Source: GCA-020348365 sp964347995
GTDB taxonomy: Archaea; Thermoproteota; Bathyarchaeia; Bathyarchaeales; Bathyarchaeaceae
DNA length: 9,343 nucleotides
Direction: 5' to 3'
Assembly (NCBI GenBank): GCA_964347995.1
Contig: CAYGBA010000059.1
Coordinates: forward strand, 1 to 9,343
A program made the translations under genes and the position numbers. Below the pieces are notes generated by a model that was given only the letters and a program-made list of their open reading frames with translations, searched no databases and had not been told where the DNA came from. Positions 1-6,499 of the stretch are shown piece by piece (position 1 is the first letter of the stretch; every line of letters begins with the position of its first letter).

Positions 1-521
1 TTCCTTGCTGCTCCGCCCTTTGCTGTTCGGACGGTGATTGTCCCTCTCTCCAGGTCGATGTCCCTCAATCGGGTTCTCTCAAGCTCGATAGGTCGCATTC
101 CGGTGTCGCGCAGGATGCTGAAAACTAGAACGTATTTGCCTCGGGCTCGAACAATGATCTGGTTGATCTTCTCTTCAGTTGGGATTCTTGGCAGCCTATC
201 CTCGATCCGGAAGCGGGGCAGCGTCCACTCTAGGCCGTTGGCTTTTACGTAGCTGTTGTAGGCGTACGCCATTCCCTGCTTGTAGGCGTTGGACCAGCGT
301 GTCTGAGCGGCAATGTATCCTGTCACAGCCTCTGGATCGTCAAGATTAACATGCTTTGCCAGATACCTCAGGCGGTGGCCCTTTGCCTTCAGAGTATCCT
401 CAGAATAGCCAGCCTTCTTGAGCTCCCACAGCGTCCTAAAGATCTTCGCAGAAGTGGGGCCGGTTCGTCCTGTGGTGGGGCCGGCCGGATTTGAACCGAC
501 GACCTCTACCCGGAACAGCAC
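1..521 (-). CDS. Tyrosine recombinase (integrase), C-terminal part cut by the window edge
   Basis: This is a site-specific DNA recombinase, open from about 602 down to base 1 with no stop, so the C-terminal catalytic residues lie outside. The visible part has an N-terminal helical core-binding domain (from about TSAKIFRTLWELKK), then a linker with LPRIPTEEKINQ. The catalytic domain begins next and contains LRDTGMRPIEL, which carries the first catalytic Arg of the R...HxxR...Y family, followed by RDIDLERGTITV. The start is uncertain. GTG at 521 lies about 35 bases below a TATA-like TCTTATAATC (560-551) and just after a weak AGGA. GTG at 548 and TTG at 602 are also in frame; an in-frame TGA lies just above 602. 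The first residues (VEVVGSNPAGPT) are a translated tRNA T-arm and acceptor stem, so the gene overlaps an attachment-site-like tRNA 3' end. The fold assignment is firm; whether the element is still mobile is unknown. Confidence 0.85.
   Translation of the reverse strand, partial: MLFRVEVVGSNPAGPTTGRTGPTSAKIFRTLWELKKAGYSEDTLKAKGHRLRYLAKHVNLDDPEAVTGYIAAQTRWSNAYKQGMAYAYNSYVKANGLEWTLPRFRIEDRLPRIPTEEKINQIIVRARGKYVLVFSILRDTGMRPIELERTRLRDIDLERGTITVRTAKGGAAR
454..484. repeat. 10-bp direct repeat of the tRNA acceptor-stem sequence
   Basis: The sequence gtggggccgg occurs at 454-463 and again at 475-484, 21 bases apart start to start. The second copy is the acceptor end of the tRNA fragment on the minus strand. 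The repeat gives the integrase the repeated peptide GPTTGRTGPT. It could be a recombinase arm or core repeat, or a small local duplication. Confidence 0.5.
473..505 (-). other. tRNA 3'-end fragment with encoded CCA; candidate attachment (att) site
   Basis: Reading down the minus strand there is a variable-loop-like AGGTC, a T-stem GTCGG, the T-loop TTCAAAT, the pairing strand CCGGC, an acceptor 3' strand CGGCCCC, discriminator A and CCA. The T-stem pairs fully, with one G-U. No matching GGGGCCG acceptor 5' strand exists upstream. The preceding bases give a GGAA/TTCC hairpin whose 7-base loop lacks U33, so no credible anticodon arm or complete tRNA forms. It lies inside the integrase reading frame, as expected for an attP-type site within an int gene. 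It could instead be a relic of a disrupted tRNA gene. Confidence 0.65.
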
Positions 522-550
522 ATTCCTGCTCTGCCAGATTTCGTGCACGC

Positions 551-560
551 GATTATAAGA
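551..560 (-). promoter_or_regulatory. TATA-like element upstream of the integrase
   Basis: TCTTATAATC on the minus strand resembles an archaeal TATA box. It is centred about 35 bases before the GTG at 521, predicting a leader of roughly 10 bases. It lies too close to GTG 548 to serve that start. Assigned from sequence only. Confidence 0.35.
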
Positions 561-674
561 CTGCTGAGTTGTCGAAGGTGTCGGGTTGGAATACGGGACC
601 AAGACCGTTCATGCTGGAGCAATTCGTATAGCGGATTCTAAGCTTACGTCAGTCGTGACACTAATAATCAGAGA

Positions 675-683
675 TTCATAAAG
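675..683 (+). promoter_or_regulatory. TATA-like element upstream of the transglutaminase-like gene
   Basis: TTCATAAAG lies about 45 bases before the TTG start at 725, which would place the transcript start near 704. The rest of the gap between the two genes (549-724) shows only this element, the integrase TATA candidate and a 13-base near-repeat (573-585 and 704-716). No small gene or RNA is evident there. Confidence 0.35.
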
Positions 684-724
684 AGTAAATTCTTTCATGC
701 AGACGAGGGTGTCGGGAATGAAGT

Positions 725-1840
725 TTGGCTTTCAGCCGTTCAGCGCCAAGAGTCGTCGCAGCCCTGTGGGTGATTGTTTTCTTCATGCCTTGTCATTGTT
801 TGGCAGCGAATTACATCTACTCGTACTGGCTTCTAGATCACCCAGGCGGTTCTTCACGCTATCGCTTAACAGTTTCTGTGACTTCTTCCCTATTCGAGTA
901 TTACTTGAGCAAGAATCACTACTTGCCCCTCTCTGAATTCGCGAAATTCGTAACTCCAAACGCCTTGAAACCCATTGCTGAAGATCTCTGGAGCATCTAT
1001 GAGAACGAGGAGGATTTCGCTAACGGTGTCCTGATGATCCTTCACCAGATCCCTTACGAAGAGAGTAACACAAAGTATCCGGTAGAGACTATTGTGGAGA
1101 ACGAGGGCGATTGTGACACATTTTCCTGTTTGGCCGCATCAATAATGAAAGCTGGTGGATTGGAGGTTGTCTTGCTGTATTATGAAGCTGAAAGCCATAT
1201 GAATGTGGGTGTTCATCTCCAACAGGCGCCACAGGATGCGAGATCTGACACCTATTCTTACAGCTATCAGGGCAAGAAGTACTATGTAGCTGAATGCACA
1301 GGAGGGAAGTGGCAAGAGGGGTGGAGAGTCGGAGAATGTCCTGAAGAATTTGAAGGCGCTTCTGTAACCATAATCACTCTTGAAAACTGTGAACCACATT
1401 CTCCAGGAGAAGTTTCATCCAGCTACACTTCGTTGGTCTCTTCTTCCATATCTCTGACTATCTCGTCAACTTACACAATGCAAAGCCAATCCGTCATAAT
1501 CAGTGGGTCGATTTCTCCTTTGCGCTCATACAAAAATGTCACAGTCTATTTCAGGCTAGGGTCCTCTTGGAGTGCCGGGGAGACCTTGGTGACTGATGCT
1601 AATGGAAGTTATTCTTACGTGTGGCGGCCCAGTTCGGGTGGGATATATTACGTTAGAGCAAGTTGGTCTGGAGATTCAGAGTATGCGGGTGCAGACAGCA
1701 GCACGCACAGGCTGATAGTCATTCCCGTCTACTGGTTGATCCTTGCGATTGTTGCTGTAGTTATTATCAGTGTAGCTTTAGTCAGAGCTATACTTTCAAG
1801 ACAAACAAGACTTGCAGAGGAAGTTGAGTCTAGTTTCTAG
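725..1840 (+). CDS. Membrane-anchored extracellular transglutaminase-like protein with Ig-like domain
   Basis: This 371-residue protein has four visible parts. Residues 1-28 form a signal peptide with a hydrophobic core around VVAALWVIVFF. Residues about 55-220 form a transglutaminase/papain-like domain with a plausible triad: Cys130 in EGDCD, His158 in SHMNVGV and Glu190 in YYVAE. Residues about 240-332 are Ser/Thr-rich and look like an Ig-like beta-sandwich. A transmembrane helix at about 335-356 is followed by a short charged cytoplasmic tail. Known members of this fold are peptidases or cross-linkers; the activity here cannot be told. An in-frame TGA at 719-721 limits upstream starts, so TTG 725, which keeps the signal peptide whole, is the best choice. 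It converges with the carboxyltransferase gene. Being next to the integrase, it could be element cargo, but nothing proves that. Confidence 0.8.
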   Translation: MAFSRSAPRVVAALWVIVFFMPCHCLAANYIYSYWLLDHPGGSSRYRLTVSVTSSLFEYYLSKNHYLPLSEFAKFVTPNALKPIAEDLWSIYENEEDFANGVLMILHQIPYEESNTKYPVETIVENEGDCDTFSCLAASIMKAGGLEVVLLYYEAESHMNVGVHLQQAPQDARSDTYSYSYQGKKYYVAECTGGKWQEGWRVGECPEEFEGASVTIITLENCEPHSPGEVSSSYTSLVSSSISLTISSTYTMQSQSVIISGSISPLRSYKNVTVYFRLGSSWSAGETLVTDANGSYSYVWRPSSGGIYYVRASWSGDSEYAGADSSTHRLIVIPVYWLILAIVAVVIISVALVRAILSRQTRLAEEVESSF

Positions 1841-1926
1841 GGCAACAGTCTTTGAAACTTCTTGTTTCATTCAATCTGCGCATGGAATCCTCTGTATTCG
1901 GACTCTGTGTGGAAGAAATCATCACG

Positions 1927-3495
1927 CTAGAGGGGTATATTTGCATGTTTCTTGGGTGGTCGTGTTTCTCGCTTTGTCACAAGCATCTCCAAGGCGGTGA
2001 TGAGTTTCGGTCGAGTTTCGGAAGGTTTGATAACATCGTCGATGTAGCCCTTTTGGGCTGCGACGTAGGGGTTGGCAAATTTTCCCCGATATTCTGCGAT
2101 CAATTCTTCCCTTTTTTGATCTGGTTTCTTCGATTTGGTTATTTCTTTCCTGAAGATTATGTTTATTGCTCCTTGAGGTCCCATGACTGCTATTTCAGCT
2201 GTGGGCCATGCGTAGTTTATGTCTCCTCCAGAGTGTTTGCTGCCCATAACATCGTAAGCTCCTCCATATGCTTTGCGAACGATGAGCGTTATCTTCGGCA
2301 CTGTGGCTTCACAATAAGCATATAGAAGTTTTGAGCCATGTCGTATTATTCCGCCGTGTTCTTGATCGATTCCAGGAAGAAAACCTGGAACATCGACGAA
2401 TGTTACGATAGGAATGTTGAATGTGTCGCAGAATCTAACAAATCGACCTGCTTTGGTTGAGGAGTTTATGTCTAGGGCGCCGGCATAGAATCTTGGTTGA
2501 TTTGCAACTATGCCTATAGAGCGTCCGTTTAGCCTTGCAAAGCCTATTACGATGTTTGGAGCCCATAGCGGATGGACTTCGAGGAAATCACCATTGTCCA
2601 CCACGCTTGCAATGATGTCTCTGATGTCGTATGGTTTGTCAGGGTCTGCTGGAATTATTTCGGTCAGGTGTTCATCAATTCTGTTTGGGTCGTCTTCAGT
2701 GTCAACTATTGGAGGGTCTTCCATGTTGTTCGATGGCAGGTAGCTCAATAGCCTTTTGATGGTCTCAATGCATTCTTCTTCGTTGTCAGCCATAAAATGT
2801 GCGACTCCGCTGGTTTGGCTGTGAACAAGGGCGCCCCCTAGGTCTTCGAAGGAGACCTCTTGCCCGATCACTGCTTTGATAACCTGTGGACCGGTTATGA
2901 ACATGTGGCTGGTTTCTTTGACCATTATTATGAAGTCGGTGAGTGCTGGAGAATAGACTGCGCCGCCTGCGCATGGTCCCATGATGGCTGAGATCTGGGG
3001 GATCACTCCCGAAGCCATGACGTTTCTGAAGAATATGTCGCCATACCCTGCCAAACTAGCGACTCCCTCTTGAATCCTGGCTCCGCCGGAGTCATTTAGT
3101 CCGATTACTGGCGCGCCAGATTTCATGGCTAGCTCCATCATTTTGCACACTTTTTTCGCGAACATCTCACCAAGAGATCCTCCAAAAACAGTGAAGTCTT
3201 GGGAGAACACGAAAACCAATCGGCCGTCGGTGGTTCCGTAGCCCGTAACGACGCCATCTCCCAATATTTTCTTCTTGTCTATGTCAAAATCCGTGCATCG
3301 ATGAATCACGAAGGGATCTAGCTCCACGAAACTGCCTGGATCCAAGAGCATATCTATTCTTTCGCGTGCCGTTAGCTTTCCCCGTTTGTGTTGGGCTTCT
3401 ATTCTTTCCTTTCCACCGCCGAGCTTTGATTCCTCCTTCAATTCTGTGAGTTTTTCTATTTTCTCTTTTACTGTGGATTCCTTCAATGGCTTCAA
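1927..3495 (-). CDS. pccB: Propionyl-CoA/methylmalonyl-CoA carboxyltransferase subunit (PccB/MmdA family)
   Basis: This is the carboxyltransferase subunit that moves CO2 between carboxybiotin and an acyl-CoA. At 522 residues it is full length, with both crotonase-like halves. The N half has NDSGGARIQEGV (134-145) and GPCAGGAVYSPALTDF (173-188), forming one oxyanion/biotin site. The C half has FVDVPGFLPG (366-375) and KAYGGAYDVMGSKH (408-421). Asp415 in AYDVM likely matches the residue that favours propionyl-CoA over acetyl-CoA in actinobacterial PccB. Both PccB and the sodium-pump decarboxylase subunit MmdA fit; no biotin carboxylase, carrier or membrane beta subunit is present to decide. The start is TTG: the in-frame stretch back to an upstream TAG has no ATG, GTG or other TTG. 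The gene lies 103 bases below the biotin ligase on the same strand. Confidence 0.93.
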   Translation of the reverse strand: MKPLKESTVKEKIEKLTELKEESKLGGGKERIEAQHKRGKLTARERIDMLLDPGSFVELDPFVIHRCTDFDIDKKKILGDGVVTGYGTTDGRLVFVFSQDFTVFGGSLGEMFAKKVCKMMELAMKSGAPVIGLNDSGGARIQEGVASLAGYGDIFFRNVMASGVIPQISAIMGPCAGGAVYSPALTDFIIMVKETSHMFITGPQVIKAVIGQEVSFEDLGGALVHSQTSGVAHFMADNEEECIETIKRLLSYLPSNNMEDPPIVDTEDDPNRIDEHLTEIIPADPDKPYDIRDIIASVVDNGDFLEVHPLWAPNIVIGFARLNGRSIGIVANQPRFYAGALDINSSTKAGRFVRFCDTFNIPIVTFVDVPGFLPGIDQEHGGIIRHGSKLLYAYCEATVPKITLIVRKAYGGAYDVMGSKHSGGDINYAWPTAEIAVMGPQGAINIIFRKEITKSKKPDQKREELIAEYRGKFANPYVAAQKGYIDDVIKPSETRPKLITALEMLVTKRETRPPKKHANIPL

Positions 3496-3532
3496 ATCCT
3501 TTTCCGTGATGTCAAAAGCATGTCTTACTGAG

Positions 3533-3540
3533 ATATTAAA
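3533..3540 (-). promoter_or_regulatory. TATA-like element for the carboxyltransferase gene
   Basis: TTTAATAT on the minus strand is centred about 41 bases before the TTG start and implies a leader of about 15 bases. A GGAAAAGGA purine stretch sits directly before the TTG. This suggests the gene has its own promoter although it lies in the same direction as the epimerase-ligase pair. Confidence 0.4.
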
Positions 3541-3579
3541 TTTAGTCTATTAAGCATCCAAAATGCACATGACTACCTA

Positions 3580-3591
3580 GCCCTTGCGGGC
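3580..3591 (-). terminator. Small GC hairpin just after the biotin ligase gene
   Basis: On the minus strand, GCCC-GCAA-GGGC forms a 4-bp stem with a GNRA-type tetraloop, beginning 7 bases past the TGA of the ligase. No clear T-run follows, so it may be a weak terminator, an mRNA 3' structure, or chance. Confidence 0.25.
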
Positions 3592-3598
3592 GCGAGTA

Positions 3599-4399
3599 TC
3601 ATCTCTCCACAATTACATCGCCTGTCATCACTTTCTTTATACGCCCATCTGTCAGCTTGACAATTAGTGCTCCATCTGAATCCACATCAACCGCCCGACC
3701 TCTAATCTTTTCGTCGAAACTCACGACTTCCACATATTTCCCGAGAAAGCTTGCTAGTCTCCGCCACTTCTCAAGTATCAAATCAAAATCGTCGCGCACA
3801 AGAATAGTGTAGTACCTTTCCACGTCCTCAAGCAAGGCTCGCAAGAATCCTTCACGCTCGATCTCTATCATTCGCTCCTCCTTTAGAGAAGTCGGTGGGT
3901 TCCTCAGACTTTCAGGGAAAGAATCAAGACTGACATTCGCGTTTATGCCAATCCCCACAACAACAAAATCTACTACTCCATCCTTCGTACTCGTCTCTAT
4001 CAGAATGCCGCAAACCTTCTTTCCACCGATCAAAACATCGTTGGGCCACTTGATATTAGCATCCAACCCAAACACTTCTCGAATTGCTTGAGCAACCGCC
4101 ACGGCGGCTACAAATGTCAATTTAGAGGCTTCTTTAGGAGTGACACGCGGCCGCAGAACTATCGAAAACCACATTCCTCCTTGCGGCGATACCCATACTC
4201 TGCCAAGCCGCCCTCTCCCGAGAGTCTGCGTCTCGGAAATCACAACGGTTCCTTCTTTTGCTCCCTTCCTGGCCAGTTCCTTAGCCACATCGTTGGTTGA
4301 TGTCACCTCGGCGAAGTGATTGATCTCTTGCCCTATGAACTCCGTTTTCAGCCCTTCCTTGATCTTCCTTGGCTGTATCCAGCGCTTTCCAGACACCAC
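3599..4399 (-). CDS. birA: Biotin-protein ligase, monofunctional (no DNA-binding domain)
   Basis: This enzyme activates biotin with ATP and attaches it to a lysine of a biotin carrier protein. The 266 residues show the family motifs in order: TSTN (33-36), GRGRLGRVW (61-69, the biotinyl-AMP loop), KWPND (117-121), KKVCGILIE (127-135) and GIGIN (149-153). A C-terminal SH3-like domain covers about 220-266. Only about 25 residues precede the catalytic core, so it lacks the helix-turn-helix of E. coli BirA and should not act as a repressor. The GTG start at 4399 has AGGAG six bases upstream and an in-frame TAG immediately before it, which fixes the start well. It lies 23 bases after the epimerase, probably co-transcribed, and next to a biotin-dependent carboxyltransferase subunit. 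Confidence 0.93.
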   Translation of the reverse strand: MVSGKRWIQPRKIKEGLKTEFIGQEINHFAEVTSTNDVAKELARKGAKEGTVVISETQTLGRGRLGRVWVSPQGGMWFSIVLRPRVTPKEASKLTFVAAVAVAQAIREVFGLDANIKWPNDVLIGGKKVCGILIETSTKDGVVDFVVVGIGINANVSLDSFPESLRNPPTSLKEERMIEIEREGFLRALLEDVERYYTILVRDDFDLILEKWRRLASFLGKYVEVVSFDEKIRGRAVDVDSDGALIVKLTDGRIKKVMTGDVIVER

Positions 4400-4422
4400 A
4401 TCGTACTCCTAGCCGAAATCAA

Positions 4423-4827
4423 CTATTTCTCGCACAGTTCCACCAAAACATTCTTTGTGCTTCTTGGATGTAGAAACGCTATTTTGAAGCCCTCAGCGCC
4501 AATTCTCGGTGTCTCATCCACGAGCGCTATCCCTTTCTGCTTAATGTTTTTGAGAGTGGCTTCGATATCAGCGACACTAAAGGCCAAGTGGTGCACACCT
4601 TCTCCCCGCTTCTCAATGAACCGTGCGACGGGTCCTTCGTTGTTCAGGGGCTCAAGCAACTCGATTCTGTTCTCTCCAGCCAGAAGAAAAGCTATCTTAA
4701 CTTTCTGCTCCTGAAAAGCCCATACATTTTCAACTTCTAGACCGAGAATCCCCTCGTAGATTTCCAGCGCTTCATCTAGGTTCTTCACTGCTATGCCGAC
4801 ATGGTCTACTCCCTTAATCACCCGCAT
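4423..4827 (-). CDS. mce: Methylmalonyl-CoA epimerase
   Basis: This enzyme interconverts the 2R and 2S forms of methylmalonyl-CoA, linking the carboxylase/decarboxylase to a B12 mutase. At 134 residues it is the usual length for this two-module glyoxalase/VOC-fold family. Module 1 has VDHVGIAV with ligand His9 and IELLEP with Glu56. Module 2 has GVHHLAF with ligand His80 and VLVELCE with Glu130. These fit the four metal ligands and catalytic Glu of characterised epimerases. The ATG start is preceded by GGTGG about four bases away and by a TATA box about 39 bases away. It heads a minus-strand run with the biotin ligase and carboxyltransferase. A generic VOC-family lyase is possible but less likely given the neighbours. 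Confidence 0.92.
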   Translation of the reverse strand: MRVIKGVDHVGIAVKNLDEALEIYEGILGLEVENVWAFQEQKVKIAFLLAGENRIELLEPLNNEGPVARFIEKRGEGVHHLAFSVADIEATLKNIKQKGIALVDETPRIGAEGFKIAFLHPRSTKNVLVELCEK

Positions 4828-4860
4828 TCACCCACCGATCATAGTAGATTCCATCAAGTG

Positions 4861-4870
4861 TAAATATAAA
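4861..4870 (-). promoter_or_regulatory. TATA box for the epimerase-ligase transcript
   Basis: TTTATATTTA on the minus strand is centred about 39 bases before the epimerase ATG, a good archaeal TATA box. It shares the 136-base divergent gap (4828-4963) with the promoter of the acyl-CoA dehydrogenase gene. Confidence 0.55.
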
Positions 4871-4927
4871 CTCGCTGAAATCTGTTGTTGATTCTCTGAA
4901 GGAAATAGGCACAGGATGACCAACAAG

Positions 4928-4933
4928 TTTAAA
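4928..4933 (+). promoter_or_regulatory. TATA-like element for the acyl-CoA dehydrogenase gene
   Basis: TTTAAA, within AAGTTTAAAG, is centred about 34 bases before GTG 4964 and 42 before ATG 4973. No Shine-Dalgarno sequence is seen, so the transcript is probably short-leadered or leaderless. Confidence 0.4.
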
Positions 4934-4963
4934 GTTCTCATAGCTATTTGTAACGTCTAGTGT

Positions 4964-6499
4964 GTGAAAAATATGGACCCCTATCATTGGTGGAATGATA
5001 AACAGAAAGAGATTGCCAAGGAAACTAAGAAGTTTGCGGATGAGAACCTGCCGAGGGGAGAAGAGGTCATGTGGACCAAGGAATTTCCCTCAGACCTCGT
5101 GAAGGCGGTGGGTGCAAAAGGCTGGTTTGGAGCTGCCATTCCACAGAAGTATGGAGGTTTAGGAATAGGCATAACGGGATGCTCCATCGTCGCTGAAGAA
5201 CTCAGCCGCGTGTGTTCAGCTCTGGCATGTTGCTACAGTGTGACCATGTTTGGAGGCGTGGAACAGCTTCTCAAGTTTGGCTCCGAGGAGCAGAAAAGAC
5301 GATGGTTACCGAAAATCGCTAAGGGGGAAATCTTGGGAGGCATCTGTATAACCGAACCCTATGCTGGCTCGGACGCGGCTGGGATAGAAACTACCGCAAG
5401 ACATGAAGGCGAGGGATACGTGCTCAACGGGAAGAAGAGGTTCACGACCAACGCAGGCATTGCCGGTATATACTGTCTCTACGCTAAAACCAGCGACAAG
5501 CCCGAGGACAAGGCCAAGTATCGGCATCTCAGCGCATTCATCGTTGAAAAGGACACGCCAGGATTTTCCGTGGAACGAATCAATGAGCTAGGCGGATGGA
5601 TAGCTCTTCCTAACGGCTACCTAGATTTTGATGAGGCGAAGATACCAGAAGAGAACCGGCTTGGTGAAGAAGGAGACGGGTGGAAGATACTCGCGGACGG
5701 GCTCAACTTCGAGAGAAACCTCTTCGCGGCTGGAATGCTAGGCCCCATGCGCGAGGCCATTCGATACGCGGTTAACCACGCGGAGCGACGGATACAGTTC
5801 GGACAGCGCACTATCGATTATCAGGTAAACCAGTTCAAGATCGCCGATATGATCGCGAAGTTGCACACAGCCCGATTGCTAACATATCAGGCCGCTAACC
5901 TGATGGATATGAAGCGGAACCCGGTCTTGGAAGCGACCGTGGCCAAGCTCTACGCATCAGAAGCCTATCGAGAGCTGATGCCTGAGGCTATCCAGGTCAT
6001 GGGCGGAGACGGCTGGACCCGGTTCTACCCAATTGAAGGTTTTGCGAGAGATTCCAAAGGCAACGAGATAGGAGCGGGAACGAGCGAGGTCATGCGATTA
6101 GTGCTTTTCAGATGGGGGCTGAGAGCCATGGCTGAAGACTTGAAGATGCCTGCTAGGCGTGTACACGAGAAGCTTGGAGTGCCGATTTCCACTATCAAGC
6201 CATCGATCACAACTATGGTTAGTGAAGAAACTGTGCTTGAGATACTTGCAAGAAACTATAAAGTAAACCCGGGCCTCTACATGAGCCGCGACGACGTTAA
6301 AGAATGGATCTCAATAGAAGACGAAGAGTTAGACAAACTGCTGGAGTCGCTGGAGAGTAAAGGCCTTGCCAAACTTCATCAAGACAGACGGGGAAGAATA
6401 GCACTGGCAAGAGCCACCTATGAGGGACTGAAAAAGGCCAAGCCACTCAAATACTATCAATGGTTCCCGAAGTGGGTAAATGAAGAACGACTCTTCTAA
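4964..6499 (+). CDS. Acyl-CoA dehydrogenase with C-terminal winged-helix-like extension
   Basis: This flavoprotein oxidises an acyl-CoA to an enoyl-CoA. Residues 1-390 are a complete family core, with TEPYAGSD in the FAD/substrate middle domain (130-137) and the C-terminal helical domain with QVMGGDGWTRFYP. The usual catalytic Glu of medium-chain enzymes (YEGT) is Ala371 here (IGAGTSEVMRL). Glu250 in LNFERNLFAAG lies where isovaleryl-CoA dehydrogenase has its catalytic Glu on helix G, so this is probably the base. Residues about 420-490 are extra and look like a winged helix. At 511 residues it is about 120 longer than normal. GTG 4964 is given; ATG 4973 (residue 4) is equally possible. The substrate is not known: cyclic, branched or dicarboxylic acyl-CoAs all fit the context. 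A glutaryl-CoA dehydrogenase is unlikely given the missing YEGT Glu. Confidence 0.9.
   Translation: MKNMDPYHWWNDKQKEIAKETKKFADENLPRGEEVMWTKEFPSDLVKAVGAKGWFGAAIPQKYGGLGIGITGCSIVAEELSRVCSALACCYSVTMFGGVEQLLKFGSEEQKRRWLPKIAKGEILGGICITEPYAGSDAAGIETTARHEGEGYVLNGKKRFTTNAGIAGIYCLYAKTSDKPEDKAKYRHLSAFIVEKDTPGFSVERINELGGWIALPNGYLDFDEAKIPEENRLGEEGDGWKILADGLNFERNLFAAGMLGPMREAIRYAVNHAERRIQFGQRTIDYQVNQFKIADMIAKLHTARLLTYQAANLMDMKRNPVLEATVAKLYASEAYRELMPEAIQVMGGDGWTRFYPIEGFARDSKGNEIGAGTSEVMRLVLFRWGLRAMAEDLKMPARRVHEKLGVPISTIKPSITTMVSEETVLEILARNYKVNPGLYMSRDDVKEWISIEDEELDKLLESLESKGLAKLHQDRRGRIALARATYEGLKKAKPLKYYQWFPKWVNEERLF

Noticed and set aside
476..560. A complete tRNA gene on the minus strand
   Set aside because: The T-arm and acceptor 3' strand are good, but no matching acceptor 5' strand and no anticodon loop with U33 could be found; a TCTGGCAGAGC stretch resembles a D-arm half only.
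1852..2325. Plus-strand open frame of 157 codons opposite the carboxyltransferase
   Set aside because: It is antisense to a clearly conserved protein, has Cys/Phe-rich unnatural composition and no recognisable domain.
4316..4714. Plus-strand open frame of 132 codons opposite the epimerase and ligase
   Set aside because: It covers two well-supported genes on the other strand and shows no domain.
4964..6499. Glutaryl-CoA dehydrogenase, tempting beside a benzoyl-CoA pathway
   Set aside because: The YEGT catalytic Glu is replaced by Ala371, so the specific name is not supported.
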